Below are positions 24,193-34,273 of a stretch of DNA of 64,000 nucleotides, piece by piece. Where the stretch lies: the NCBI GenBank assembly GCA_002719425.1, contig PBHA01000010.1:102165-166164 (forward strand), read 5' to 3'. Positions within the stretch are counted from its first letter, which is position 1; each line of letters opens with the position of its first letter. The stretch comes from Chloroflexota bacterium (lineage in GTDB: Bacteria; Chloroflexota; Dehalococcoidia; UBA1151; TMED-70). The translations under genes were made by a program, and so were the position numbers. The notes beneath the pieces are model-generated. The model saw only the letters and a list, made by a program, of their open reading frames with translations, did no database searches and was not told the origin of the DNA.

Positions 24193-25101
24193 ATGAAAAA
24201 TAATAATTACAGCGGAGTTTATAGTATACCTGTAACACCATTCAACGAAGATTTATCAATTGATTATGTTTCTCTAAGAAAATGTATCGAATATTTTATA
24301 GAAAAAAAAACAGATGGGATTCTTCTTCCAGTAAATGTATCTGAGGCTTCTAAACTATCTGATTTGGAAAAAAATGAAATATTAGCAGAAACAATAAAAG
24401 TAACTGAAGGAAAAATACCTTTAATCGCTGGAGTAACAGGAAGCTCAATTCATCATGTAATTGAACGCTCAAAATATGCAGAACAGTTAGGAATATCTTC
24501 TGTAATGGCAATGCCTCCAATAGGATATTCATCAGATACTGATTTTTATAATTTTTATGAAGAGATATCAAAACAAATCAACTGTGATATTTGGGTTCAA
24601 AATAATAAAATGCCTGCAGGACCTTCCGTTCCTACAAAGACTTTAATAAAAATAATTAATGAAATAGAAAGAGTTGATTTTCTAAAAGAAGAAAGTGCTA
24701 ATTCCTCTCAAATGCACTCAATTATTAATGAAAATTGCAAACAAGGCCTAAAGTCAATTATGGGTGGTGCTGGTGGTAGATTTATTATAGATGAATACAG
24801 AAGAGGTTCAAATGGAATTATGCCATCTGGACATATGCTTGAAGCTCATAGAATTTTATGGGATAAACTAACTGAATCTAAAGAAGGAGAAGTTAGTATA
24901 GACGCAATAGAGATTTGGAATAAAATGCTTGAAGCTTTAAACTTTGAGTTTATGTATAGCGTAAGTGCTTATAAATATTTTTTTTGGAAAAGAGGAATAA
25001 TAAAAAATAATATTTCTAGAGATCCAATCAAGAAATTAGACAAATATGATCAGATAGAAGCAGATAGAATTTTAGACAGATTAAGTCATAATTTTTTTTA
25101 A
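24193..25101 (+). CDS. DapA/NanA-family aldolase, divergent
   Basis: A 302-residue TIM-barrel protein of the dihydrodipicolinate synthase / N-acetylneuraminate lyase family. The Schiff-base lysine is kept at K165 (DFLKEES). Two signature sites are altered: the GTTGE-type pocket reads VNVSEASKLS (48-57), and the Tyr that completes the proton relay in family members is Gln136 (IWVQNNKMP). The reaction therefore probably differs from DapA and may be another aldol cleavage, decarboxylation or dehydration. The ATG has TAGGAG upstream. It sits alone between a P1 peptidase and azlCD, which gives no clear pathway. Confidence 0.8.
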   Translation: MKNNNYSGVYSIPVTPFNEDLSIDYVSLRKCIEYFIEKKTDGILLPVNVSEASKLSDLEKNEILAETIKVTEGKIPLIAGVTGSSIHHVIERSKYAEQLGISSVMAMPPIGYSSDTDFYNFYEEISKQINCDIWVQNNKMPAGPSVPTKTLIKIINEIERVDFLKEESANSSQMHSIINENCKQGLKSIMGGAGGRFIIDEYRRGSNGIMPSGHMLEAHRILWDKLTESKEGEVSIDAIEIWNKMLEALNFEFMYSVSAYKYFFWKRGIIKNNISRDPIKKLDKYDQIEADRILDRLSHNFF

Positions 25102-25126
25102 TTCTATATGCATATTCAAATAACTT

Positions 25127-25819
25127 ATGACTAAAGCCTCAGAATTCAAGAATGGTTGCTTACAAGAACTTCCCTTACAATTAGGAGTTTTTCCTTTCGG
25201 AATAGCTTACGGAATATTAGGAATAGAAGTTGGGCTAACAAATATTCAAACATTTTTGTTATCAATAATTATTTTTGCAGGAGTTAGTCAGATTGTTTTT
25301 ACACAATTATTTTATACTTTTACTCCTAACTTTTTGATTGTTGGAACTATTGGAATAGTTAACCTAAGACATATTTTATACGGAGTGTCTCTATCAAGTT
25401 ACTTAAAAAAATTATCTTTAAAATGGAGAATAATATTATCTTACCTAATAACTGATGAAGCTTTTGCAATTTCATATAAAAGATTTTCTGAAGGAAAAAA
25501 AACTAAATATATGCATTTTCATCTATTGGGAAGTGGAATAACATTATGGACATCTTGGCAAATTTCAACCTTAATTGGAATCTATATAGGACCCTCAATC
25601 CCAAATTCACTTAATCTAGAATATGTCATTCCTTTGTCTTTTATAGCTGTAGTGGTAGTTTCTATAAATACCAAAATTAAGCTAATTGTATTTATTATGA
25701 GTGCTTTGTTATCAATTTTATTGAAAGATTTACCCTGGAATTTATGGATTATAACTTCTGCACTTATGAGCATAATAATTGGAGTATTAATTTCAAATTT
25801 TAGAAAGGCAATAAAATGA
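25127..25819 (+). CDS. azlC: AzlC branched-chain amino acid permease, large subunit
   Basis: A 230-residue membrane protein of the AzlC family. The FPFGIAYGILGIEVG segment (residues 23-37) and GVSQIVFTQLFY are diagnostic, and NLRHILYGVSLSSYL (about 76-90) is the conserved NxRHxLYG motif. With AzlD it exports branched-chain amino acids and, in some bacteria, analogues. It starts at an ATG 25 bases after the DapA-like gene. Its stop overlaps azlD by four bases. Confidence 0.92.
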   Translation: MTKASEFKNGCLQELPLQLGVFPFGIAYGILGIEVGLTNIQTFLLSIIIFAGVSQIVFTQLFYTFTPNFLIVGTIGIVNLRHILYGVSLSSYLKKLSLKWRIILSYLITDEAFAISYKRFSEGKKTKYMHFHLLGSGITLWTSWQISTLIGIYIGPSIPNSLNLEYVIPLSFIAVVVVSINTKIKLIVFIMSALLSILLKDLPWNLWIITSALMSIIIGVLISNFRKAIK

Positions 25820-26127
25820 TTTGGTCTGTTATATTTTTATCTGGAATATTAACTTTTGCCACAAGATTTTTGCCCTTATCTAAAATTATGCCTAAAAAGT
25901 TACCAAATTTTATTCAGGACGGATTACAGTATGTTTCAATAGCAGTTTTAACTCCTATAATTATCAACTCAATAATTATCAGCGACAATAATTTTATGAT
26001 TTCAGAAAATAATCCTAAAATTTACTCAGCTTTAGCCGCAATTGCTGTAGCCCTTATTTCAAAATCAATTCTTTTTACTTTAATTATTGGATTATCTGTT
26101 CTATGGATTTTTGAATTTATCATATAA
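25816..26127 (+). CDS. azlD: AzlD branched-chain amino acid permease, small subunit
   Basis: A 103-residue, four-helix AzlD-family protein, recognised by the TFATRFLPL motif near the N-terminus and the PNFIQDGLQYVSIAVLTP stretch (about 33-50). It completes the AzlCD exporter and is coupled to azlC by an ATGA overlap. No regulator of the Lrp type is adjacent. Confidence 0.9.
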   Translation: MIWSVIFLSGILTFATRFLPLSKIMPKKLPNFIQDGLQYVSIAVLTPIIINSIIISDNNFMISENNPKIYSALAAIAVALISKSILFTLIIGLSVLWIFEFII

Positions 26128-26196
26128 ATAATTTGTTAAATCAGGATGATTATTGTCTTAAATTTTTTTATAAATGATAAAATTATACTTACCTAA

Positions 26197-26273
26197 GGGC
26201 GATTAGCTCAGTTGGCTAGAGCACCTCGTTTACACCGAGGGGGTCGGGGGTTCGAGTCCCTCATCGCCCACCA
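26197..26273 (+). tRNA. tRNA-Val (anticodon TAC)
   Basis: A complete cloverleaf with the CCA encoded. The acceptor is GGGCGAT / ATCGCCC, the anticodon stem CCTCG / CGAGG surrounds the loop TTTACAC, giving anticodon TAC, and the T arm has GGTTCGAGTCC. It reads GTA and, by wobble, other valine codons. Confidence 0.97.
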
Positions 26274-26337
26274 CTTTTGCTGTTGTAATTTTCATATTCA
26301 TAGTTCAATATTTAATTAAAAATGAGAAGGACTTATT

Positions 26338-26955
26338 ATGAATAATAAAATATATGGATCTATGATGATTTTTGGTCCAATAGTTGCTATGGTTAGTTGG
26401 ATTGCTTTTTTCCCTGATAATACAGGACTAAATGCATCTGAAGAACTAGCAAAAATTGTTGAATCTGGTAAAAATTCAGCTGTTATTGGAGGTTACCTCG
26501 CAACTCTAGCTACAGCTTCAATGATTCTTGGAATATATTTCCTAGCTAAATCTGTCAATACAGATAAATCTATTAGCTCAAATCTAGCTGAAATTGGAGG
26601 ATTATTAATATTACTTACTTTTCCAGTTTTAGTTGGTTTACAAGGAGTACATCTTGCAGCTCTTGATGCAGCGGATAAAGTTGATGCAGGTCTTGCTCAG
26701 GGAATCTTGGAAGGTACAAGAGGATTTGATGTAGCATTGAGTATTATAATGGGAATCAGTTGGATTATTTTGGGTACTGCTTTAACAATGAAGAAAAAAT
26801 TCTACACTGTGATTAGTGCTATATTTGCAATTGCTGGAGTATTTGCAATTTTAGATGGTTTCTCTGAATTAGAAATTTTCGCAATCATAGGCTGGATGGG
26901 TGGATTTTTATCAATGGTAATAATGGGAATTCTAACTGTAATAAATAAAGAATAA
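26338..26955 (+). CDS. Small integral membrane protein, DUF4386-like
   Basis: A 205-residue protein with six hydrophobic segments (about residues 5-22, 48-70, 85-108, 133-152, 156-173 and 180-200) and short polar loops. It has the look of the uncharacterised DUF4386-type membrane proteins. No charged or catalytic residue pattern stands out. The ATG has GAAGGA upstream. It lies alone after tRNA-Val. Function unknown. Confidence 0.6.
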   Translation: MNNKIYGSMMIFGPIVAMVSWIAFFPDNTGLNASEELAKIVESGKNSAVIGGYLATLATASMILGIYFLAKSVNTDKSISSNLAEIGGLLILLTFPVLVGLQGVHLAALDAADKVDAGLAQGILEGTRGFDVALSIIMGISWIILGTALTMKKKFYTVISAIFAIAGVFAILDGFSELEIFAIIGWMGGFLSMVIMGILTVINKE

Positions 26956-26990
26956 ATTTTTTATAAAAATCACTATTTTTGATAAGTGTA

Positions 26991-27755
26991 TTATTTAGAT
27001 GTGTGACTAGAAGTTAAAGATGTTGTTTCTACAGATTCTAAAATTCTATCAAAAATCATCGCATATTCAGGCAAAAAATCAGGATTACATGTGAAAACAA
27101 TCATTGTGGAATAAGATTTACTAAAGGAAAGGAAAATATGCTCTCTGTAAGCTTTTCCAAATGATCCTGAAATTTTTATAGCTTGCACTCCTTTATGTTC
27201 GATTAATTGAGTTGATTCTTCTTTAAATGTGGATACTCTTGTTGGAATTTCTCTCGCATGAGAATAAAAATCCTCTATTGAATTTATTTCGTCTTTATAC
27301 ATAAACTTTTTTATCCATACATTTCCTTGTTTACCAGAAAATGAAATCTCATAATTATTCTTTTTATTTTTTTTCCAAGTAGATGGAATATTGAATTTAA
27401 TCCCTAGTTCAGAATCCTCAAAGGTTGATTGCTTAAGATTAATTTCTGTTATTTTTGAAGATGTTTGGTTCCTTTTTACTGAATTATTTGGAGTTGGAGT
27501 GGGGCGAATAAATTTAGTTTGAGGAATTACCGTTGGAGTAGGTTCTTTTTTTGGTATTATTTTAGGATTAGTTGATTTTGTTATTATCGTGGATATTGGT
27601 GAAGGTACAACCTGAACTGGTAAAATAGCTGGAGGCGTTGCTGTAACAATAACTTGAATAACAGATTCTTTGACAATCTTTTCATCAGAACAAGAAACAA
27701 AAGAAATACAAAAAATACAAAATATTATATTTAATTTTTTTATCTCTTTTATCAA
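26991..27755 (-). CDS. Lipoprotein with Pro/Thr linker and PsbP/DUF1795-like domain
   Basis: A 254-residue lipoprotein. The signal peptide ends in SFVSC (Cys near residue 22). A Pro/Thr/Ile-rich linker of about 70 residues, with TPTPN-type runs, reaches from the membrane to a C-terminal domain (about 105-245). This domain begins FEDSELGIKFNIPSTWKK, the usual opening of PsbP/Mog1-like or DUF1795 domains. The role is unknown. It begins at a TTG, as there is no ATG before the signal sequence, and no clear Shine-Dalgarno is seen. Confidence 0.65.
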   Translation of the reverse strand: MIKEIKKLNIIFCIFCISFVSCSDEKIVKESVIQVIVTATPPAILPVQVVPSPISTIITKSTNPKIIPKKEPTPTVIPQTKFIRPTPTPNNSVKRNQTSSKITEINLKQSTFEDSELGIKFNIPSTWKKNKKNNYEISFSGKQGNVWIKKFMYKDEINSIEDFYSHAREIPTRVSTFKEESTQLIEHKGVQAIKISGSFGKAYREHIFLSFSKSYSTMIVFTCNPDFLPEYAMIFDRILESVETTSLTSSHTSK

Positions 27756-27947
27756 CTTGTTTAGATAATAAAAGAAAAACCATTATGAACAATTAATAGC
27801 CTCGGAGTTTACTTTTCATAAGTTCAGATTTATCTATAAAATTATTTTAATCTAGAAATAAATAATTTTAATAAATAAATTAATTTTTTTTCCTCTTAGC
27901 TAAATTTTTTCATATATACCCTGAATAATTTAAAAAGAAGAATCATC

Positions 27948-27963
27948 TAAAGTGCGCGCTTTA
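27948..27963. repeat. GC-centred inverted repeat in an AT-rich gap
   Basis: TAAAG and CTTTA arms enclose a GCGC centre with one mismatched pair. It lies in the 284-base gap (27756-28039) between two lipoprotein genes, otherwise AT-rich with no gene. An operator is possible but unsupported. Confidence 0.25.
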
Positions 27964-28039
27964 CTAGAGGAATATTTTTAGTTTCCCAAGTTTAAGAAAA
28001 CTTATGTTTCTATTTACTTGATTGATTTATAATTTGTAT

Positions 28040-28378
28040 ATGAAAATATTTCTTAAAACATTATTAGCTGTCATATTTATATATGGTTGTTCTTCAGAGG
28101 AAAATAATTCCAGTATTTTAGTTTCTCTTCCAGAAACTTGTGAAGAAATAAAAGTCTTGTATGAGGATAAATTTAGACCAAAATTAATACTTAGAGAGAT
28201 AATTATGGAGACTAGTGAAAATGGAGATAATGTAGAATCTTGGAAATATCTGAATAACAATGCTGTTCACTGTAGATATAAAGCATTTAATAAGGAAAAT
28301 AATACTGATGGTAATTGGAAAATTATTGCTCGTAGAGCGATGAACACAATAGGATTTGTAGAAATAGAAGAAAAATAG
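28040..28378 (+). CDS. Small lipoprotein, unknown function
   Basis: A 112-residue exported lipoprotein. The signal peptide ends in FIYGC (Cys16) and is followed by a Ser/Asn/Glu-rich start of the mature protein. Two further Cys (about residues 36 and 80) could form a disulfide. I chose the ATG rather than a TTG 18 bases upstream because it gives a compact, basic signal-peptide N-region. No family is recognised. It precedes the amidohydrolase pair by seven bases, so it is probably in the same transcript. Confidence 0.6.
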   Translation: MKIFLKTLLAVIFIYGCSSEENNSSILVSLPETCEEIKVLYEDKFRPKLILREIIMETSENGDNVESWKYLNNNAVHCRYKAFNKENNTDGNWKIIARRAMNTIGFVEIEEK

Positions 28379-28385
28379 GTGAAAT

Positions 28386-29393
28386 ATGACCCAGAAATTA
28401 ATCGATTACAGAGAACATGATAAAAACTTTTGGTACGAGGAGCTTGAAGAATGGGTTCCTAAAAGAATTTATGATTGTCATGTTCACATGCTTAACAACA
28501 ACTTAATAGATGATTCTAGTGAACACAAAGGGGTTTTCCCTGATGCTGACCTAGAAGGTATTAAGGGATGGCATAATACAGTTTTTCCTAATAGAGAAGT
28601 AAATAATTTATTTCTTGGAAGGCCGGCTTTAGGGACTAGAATAAAAGAGTATAACGAGTGGTTATTTAATGAGATCAAAGGGAACCCCTTAACTAGATTA
28701 CATAGACTTACTACCCCATCTGATTCATTGGATGATATTGAGAGTGATATTAAAAATAAAGGATTTCAAGGGCTAAAAGTATATAGAATGTACTCTGTAA
28801 CAGGAGATATGGCAAATTGTACTATAGAAGAATTTTTACCACATGAACAGCTTGAGTTAGCAAATGAATTAGGTCTCTGGGTGACTTTACATATGTCTAG
28901 AGAAGATGGATGCGGTGATGAAAAAAATCTACAAGATTTAGAAGAATTTACAACTAAGAGATATCCAAATATTAAATGGATTCTTGCTCATATTGCAAGG
29001 TCATTCACTTATAGGCCTATCATGAGGGGGATAGATACATTAAAAAATTTACCAAATATTTGGTACGATTTATCTGCTGTAACTGATATCAGACCATATA
29101 TAACTTTATTTAATAAAGAAGACCATAAGAGGATTTTTTATGGAACTGATGCTGTAGAATCTGTGTCTTTTCATGGAGCCTACTCTGCATTTGGTCATGC
29201 ACACCAACAGGTATTAACTGATAATATTTCTTCATTAACTTTTTCCCATACTACTAACAGACCAATACTATGTATTTATGAACAATTAATTGCAATGAAG
29301 CAGGCATCAATTATTTGTGAGTTAGATAGTGAAAAATTAGAGGATATTTTTTGGAGAAATGCAGTTCGAGAATTCAAAGTTCCCTGGAAATAA
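28386..29393 (+). CDS. Amidohydrolase-2 family metal-dependent hydrolase, copy 1
   Basis: A 335-residue TIM-barrel hydrolase of the amidohydrolase superfamily (Amidohydro_2 type). The metal-binding HxH is at residues 32-34 (YDCHVH), a His follows in VTLHMSRED, another in ILAHIARS, and the metal/catalytic Asp in FYGTDAVES. Members hydrolyse or decarboxylate cyclic and aromatic carboxylates, amides or lactones. Substrate unknown. The ATG start gives an N-terminal FWYEELEEWVPKRIYDCH stretch shared with the next gene. It is tandem with a full-length paralogue one base away. Confidence 0.85.
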   Translation: MTQKLIDYREHDKNFWYEELEEWVPKRIYDCHVHMLNNNLIDDSSEHKGVFPDADLEGIKGWHNTVFPNREVNNLFLGRPALGTRIKEYNEWLFNEIKGNPLTRLHRLTTPSDSLDDIESDIKNKGFQGLKVYRMYSVTGDMANCTIEEFLPHEQLELANELGLWVTLHMSREDGCGDEKNLQDLEEFTTKRYPNIKWILAHIARSFTYRPIMRGIDTLKNLPNIWYDLSAVTDIRPYITLFNKEDHKRIFYGTDAVESVSFHGAYSAFGHAHQQVLTDNISSLTFSHTTNRPILCIYEQLIAMKQASIICELDSEKLEDIFWRNAVREFKVPWK

Positions 29394-29394
29394 C

Positions 29395-30396
29395 ATGAAA
29401 AGTTTATTTAAGTATCGAGATATTGATAAAGATTTTTGGTATGAGGAGCTTGAAGAATGGGTTCCTAAGAGAATTTATGATTGCCATGTGCACCTAATTA
29501 ACAATGACATAATTGACAAAAAAAGTATTCATAAAGATATTTACCCCAACGAACCTTTATCAAAAATTAGAGAATGGCATAGAAACGTTTTCCCAAATAG
29601 GGATGTGAATAGTCTAATAATAGGTAAACCACTTATTGGAACAGATATAAATGCACATAATGAATTTATTTATCAAGAAATAAATGGAGAAACAAAAACT
29701 AGGGCGCATAGGCTTACTACCCCTAAAGATTCATTGAAAGACATCGAAAATGATATAAAAAATAAAGGTTTCCAGGGTTTGAAAGTATATAGATATTTTT
29801 CTTCTACTGGGGATCCAAATGAGTGTTCAATAGAAGATTATTTACCTCATGAACAACTTGAGTTAGCAAACGAATTAGGTATTTGGATAACTTTGCACAT
29901 GGCCAAACAAGATGGATGCGGAGATAAAAGAAATCTATCTGATCTTGAAGAATTTACCACTAAAAGATACCCAAATATTAAGTGGATTCTTGCCCATGTT
30001 GCAAGATCTTTTACATATAGACCAATAGAAAAAGGTATTGATACATTAAAAAATTTACCCAATATTTGGTACGATTTATCTGCTGTAACAGATATTAGAC
30101 CTTTTATAACGCTATTTAAGAATGAAGATCATAAAAGAATATTTTATGGAACAGATGGTATTGAATCTGTATCTTTTCATGGTGCTTATAATGCTTATGG
30201 GCATGCTCACCAACAGCTAGAAACCGACAAGGTTTCATCTCTAACTTTTTTACATACTTCAAATAGACCAATACTTTGTTTGTATGAGCAATTAATTTCA
30301 ATTAAGCATGCCTCAATAATTTGTGAAATTAATAAAGATCAACTAGAAGATATTTTTTGGAAAAATGCAGTCACAGAATTTAGTGTTGATTGGTAG
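29395..30396 (+). CDS. Amidohydrolase-2 family hydrolase, copy 2 (tandem paralogue)
   Basis: A 333-residue paralogue of the preceding gene, co-linear and identical over long stretches such as FWYEELEEWVPKRIYDCH, EDYLPHEQLELANELG and KRYPNIKWILAH. All metal ligands are kept. I use the ATG just after the first copy's stop instead of one inside the upstream gene, since it matches that copy's N-terminus. Like the enolase-family pair at the start of the window, it is a tandem duplicate of a catabolic enzyme. The two products could be isoenzymes or form a hetero-oligomer. Confidence 0.85.
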   Translation: MKSLFKYRDIDKDFWYEELEEWVPKRIYDCHVHLINNDIIDKKSIHKDIYPNEPLSKIREWHRNVFPNRDVNSLIIGKPLIGTDINAHNEFIYQEINGETKTRAHRLTTPKDSLKDIENDIKNKGFQGLKVYRYFSSTGDPNECSIEDYLPHEQLELANELGIWITLHMAKQDGCGDKRNLSDLEEFTTKRYPNIKWILAHVARSFTYRPIEKGIDTLKNLPNIWYDLSAVTDIRPFITLFKNEDHKRIFYGTDGIESVSFHGAYNAYGHAHQQLETDKVSSLTFLHTSNRPILCLYEQLISIKHASIICEINKDQLEDIFWKNAVTEFSVDW

Positions 30397-30397
30397 A

Positions 30398-32254
30398 CTA
30401 TTCAACTGTAACGGTTTTTGCAAGATTTTGAGGCCTATCTGGATCTAAACCTAAATTCAAAGCAGACATAAATGCGATTTTCTGTAAAGGAATAACTGCT
30501 AATATTGGAAATATGTACTTATTATTGTTCTCTATTAAGAAATTATAAGTGGATAATTCATTTATCTCATCATTTTGAACAAAACTTATAGTTATTATAT
30601 TTACATCTCTTGAAGAAATTTCTCTAAGAGTATTTATTGATTTCTTAATATTGTCTCCAGGTCCAATTATTGAAATAACAATTGAATTTTTATCCAATAA
30701 TGCGTTTGGCCCATGTTTCAATTCTCCTTCAACAAATGAATTAGAATTTATTTTTGAAATTTCTTGAATTTTTAAGGAGCCTTCTTTGACAATAGGAAAA
30801 GATAAATTTTTACCAATTAAAAAAACTTTATCACTTTGTGAAATAAATTTAGAAACTCTTATGTAATCGTAATCACAACAATCAAGAACCTTTTGTACAT
30901 TATTATCAATATTCATAAAACCTTCTTTTATTGTAGAAATAATTTTATTATTTTTTTCTAGTAAACTTGCAATATACATACAGATTGAATTACACATTAA
31001 TAAAGTAGATGAAAAAGTTTTTGTCGCAGCAACAGAAATTTCTTTACCTGTTTCCAAAAGTAAATATGAATCAGAGTTAATTGCTGCTTTACTGTTTGGT
31101 TCCTCAAGTATTGAAACAACATAAGCACCCTGCTCTTTAGTATTCCTTATAGCTTCAATCGTGTCTGCAGTTTCACCTGATTGAGTAATTGCAAAAATAG
31201 TAGTTTGATCAGGATCAATTATTTTTTTATTTTTCAATTCTGAAGAAAATTCTACTTTTGTATCTATTCCAAGTAAATCTTCAAATAGTAAAGAAGCATA
31301 AAGGGCAGCATTATAAGATGAGCCCATTCCTGTGAAAATTATTTTTTTTGATGATAGTAATCTATGACGATTAATTTCAGGAAAAGACTCTTCTGCTTTA
31401 TCTAACATTCTTTTGTTGATTAGTTTTTTTAGTGTTTTATTCTGCTCAGATATTTCTTTTTCAATAATAAAATCAGTTTGAAAATTTTCATCTTGATTTG
31501 TTTGAATTTCTGATTCTTTCCTTAAATTAATTTTTTTAGGGACTCTAGCTGCTTTATTTTGGTCGATTATACTCAAAGATTTTTTTGTAATAATGACTAG
31601 GTCATCCTTAGTGGTAAAAGATACGGAGTTACAAAATTTTTCTAAAGCATATGAATCACTACTCAAAAATCTACGATTATCTTTTTCACCAACAACTAAT
31701 CCACCTGAAGGATCAGTTGAAAATCCAAATATAGAGTCAGGTATTTCTTTGGACATTAATGCAACAGTATTATTTCCTTCAATCATCTTTGAAACAGAAA
31801 AAATTGCTGATTCTATATTACCCATACTACACAACATTAAATCAATCATGTGAGCTATTAATTCAGAATCTGTCTGACTATTTATAAGCACGCCTTTTCT
31901 TATCAAAAATTTCTTAAGAAAGTCATAATTCTCAACTATTCCATTATGAACTATAAAAATATTATTAGTATAAGAAAAATGAGGGTGGGCATTAATGTTA
32001 TTAATTGGTCCATGAGTAGCCCATCTTGTATGTCCTATTCCAGCGTTTGATTTGATTTTAGATTTTTCTAAAGATTTCTTGAGTACATCTACAGGGTAGT
32101 TTGCATTAGAAGATTTTATAACTTCTATTTTTCTATCTTCAGTTTGAAGGCAAATTCCAGCAGAGTCATAACCTCTATACTCTAATTTTTTCAATCCTTC
32201 TATTAAAAAATTAGAAACATTAACTTCGGAAACACAAGCAAAAATCCCACACAT
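30398..32254 (-). CDS. glmS: Glutamine-fructose-6-phosphate aminotransferase (isomerising)
   Basis: A 618-residue GlmS. The N-terminal glutaminase domain starts with the nucleophile Cys2 (MCGIFACV) and has the YRGYDSAG and GHTRWATHG motifs. Two SIS domains follow, with TGMGSSYNAALYASLL, ITQSGETADTIEAI and the AATKTFSSTL loop. The C-terminus ends in NLAKTVTVE, the family's conserved tail. It makes glucosamine-6-phosphate from fructose-6-phosphate and glutamine, the first step to UDP-GlcNAc. I see no glmS ribozyme core or long leader upstream; the gap to the next gene is 37 bases. Confidence 0.96.
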   Translation of the reverse strand: MCGIFACVSEVNVSNFLIEGLKKLEYRGYDSAGICLQTEDRKIEVIKSSNANYPVDVLKKSLEKSKIKSNAGIGHTRWATHGPINNINAHPHFSYTNNIFIVHNGIVENYDFLKKFLIRKGVLINSQTDSELIAHMIDLMLCSMGNIESAIFSVSKMIEGNNTVALMSKEIPDSIFGFSTDPSGGLVVGEKDNRRFLSSDSYALEKFCNSVSFTTKDDLVIITKKSLSIIDQNKAARVPKKINLRKESEIQTNQDENFQTDFIIEKEISEQNKTLKKLINKRMLDKAEESFPEINRHRLLSSKKIIFTGMGSSYNAALYASLLFEDLLGIDTKVEFSSELKNKKIIDPDQTTIFAITQSGETADTIEAIRNTKEQGAYVVSILEEPNSKAAINSDSYLLLETGKEISVAATKTFSSTLLMCNSICMYIASLLEKNNKIISTIKEGFMNIDNNVQKVLDCCDYDYIRVSKFISQSDKVFLIGKNLSFPIVKEGSLKIQEISKINSNSFVEGELKHGPNALLDKNSIVISIIGPGDNIKKSINTLREISSRDVNIITISFVQNDEINELSTYNFLIENNNKYIFPILAVIPLQKIAFMSALNLGLDPDRPQNLAKTVTVE

Positions 32255-32291
32255 ATATACTCCTATTTATTGATGTATTATATTTAAAAAA

Positions 32292-34259
32292 TTACTTAGT
32301 AAAGTAATCCCATCTTTCTCCTGACCTATGAAGAATATTTTCCAAATCATATTCAAGCAAAAATCTTTCTTTTATCAATTCTTTAGAATAATTTGAAATC
32401 AAATTTAAGTATTCTTCTTTAGAATTATATCTTTCTTCTATTGATTTTCTTGAATCATTCTCATCATCACTTTTTTTCTTCTTAAAAGGTACAGTTGCTC
32501 CTCGTGGTCCTCCAGTTAAACCAATTATTTGATAAGGAGCTCCAACATCAGGATGCCTCAAATTCCAAGGAGTTGAAGTGGCAAGAGGGACTGCTACATC
32601 TGGATGTTTAATACCCGCAATTTCATTCCCATCATCATCTACATCTGAAACTAAGGATCCATAAAATTCTCCATTTTTAGGAGGTAAATTTTCAATAACA
32701 TTTTCATTATTTCCAAAATCCATTTTTCTTGGGAATGAAAAATGCTCCGGGAATGATATTGGAATTTTAGTATATTTTTCTCTTAGTGAGTTTGGATTTA
32801 CAGCTGTATTATCCGATAGTCTGGGATGATTACTTTCAGGTGGTTCAACATTATTGGATACCCAATTGTCTAAATTCACAAGTAAGGCTCTCATTAAAGG
32901 AGTATAATCAATAGAATTTAGGTAATTTTGACCTCTCATCCCGTCAGCCTCTTGAGTATCAGTTGGTGGCCAGATGCCGGGACCATGCATGCAAGACGAT
33001 AAATGATATACCCTAGAGTTTGGAGGAGCTTCAATATCATTTTTACCATCAGAAGTAGTGTGTATTAATGATCCATCTCCCCTCCAGTATTCTGCACCCG
33101 TATTAACAAAAAAAACTTTTGCATTAGATTTTCTTTTTCTAAATTTTTCCATCAATCCGTCTTTTTCTGATTTTTGGATATCATCAGTAGGTATAGATGC
33201 TGATGGATATAATTGAGCAATTACAGAGGGTAAATCCTTAGATGCTTGTCCAAATCTTTGATTAAATTCACCTCTCATTCCTCCAGCTACATGAGGGATT
33301 ATACCGTCAAAAACCTCCCTATCAAGCTCATCATAATTAAAATCTAAATATATGAATTGTCTTAGAAATCTTCCTGACTGAGATACTCCAAAAGCATATG
33401 CATGGTCTATTTTAGATTTAGTTGGGTTATTATCATTATCAGAATATTTAAGGTAGGATATTAGATCTCTCGTGGCGGCTAGACCTAAGCCAGTGGCCTT
33501 AGCTCCATATGCTCTATAGGAAATTTGATACATTATCCCAGCCTTAAATCCTTCTTCCATATATACAAAGTTTGGATTATCTAGAATATCATTTCCATCA
33601 TTCCAAGCAAATCTCCAATTTTCTCTTGGAACTATTACAGGATCATTATCAGGATATTTTTTATAAGTTAAAACAGCCTCTTGATCGTTTGTGTCATAGG
33701 CTGGAAATGGAACATGCATCCTATCACTTAGCATAATTTGTTTTACATCTTTTAGTGGTTGGAACTGTGAATATATTTTACCTATAATTGGATGCCCATT
33801 TTGATTTAGGTCTGGAGAATATAATCTTAATTTTCCATCAATAGGAGGAGCATCATTTGACCAACCAAGCCAAACAAGAGTATAACCTTCTTCCATTAGG
33901 AAGCCATTTCCAATATCATCTTCAGGTGCAACTCCTGCAACCATGACCCCTCTTGAAGCAGAATTAAATTGGGATAACATAACTTTGTTTCCTCTATTAT
34001 TTACATCATAAATAATTTTTTTATTAGATTTATTCATATCAACAGGAAGCATAATATGAATATCTGCTGAAAATTCAACTAAACCCTCCGAATTAATAGG
34101 AAGATTATCTATATCAGTAATTTTTTTATTAAGATCTAATTCAGGATTAAGTCTAAAGTTAGCAAGCCCTACTATTTCTTTGTATTGACCCATCTTTCCG
34201 AAATTTTTTCCATTCTCTATTATTTTTTCACTTTTTATATCTATGAAACTTATGGACAT
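32292..34259 (-). CDS. Alpha/beta-hydrolase domain protein (Abhydrolase_10-like)
   Basis: A 655-residue protein of the large alpha/beta-hydrolase-domain family often annotated Abhydrolase_10. The nucleophile elbow looks like [14 protein letters not shown] (near residues 305-318), with Ser in the GVSQSGR motif, and an HxxxCMHGPG region and an [13 protein letters not shown] stretch are typical. No signal peptide is present. The family is linked to hydrolysis of esters in breakdown of organic compounds, but specific activity is unknown. The start is the ATG with GGAGGGAAAA just upstream; a longer frame runs into the tRNA-Arg gene and is not used. Confidence 0.8.
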
Positions 34260-34273
34260 TTTTCCCTCCAAAA

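Noticed and set aside
32255..32291. glmS ribozyme upstream of glmS
   Set aside because: The gap is only 37 bases and shows no conserved core, so there is no room for the ribozyme.
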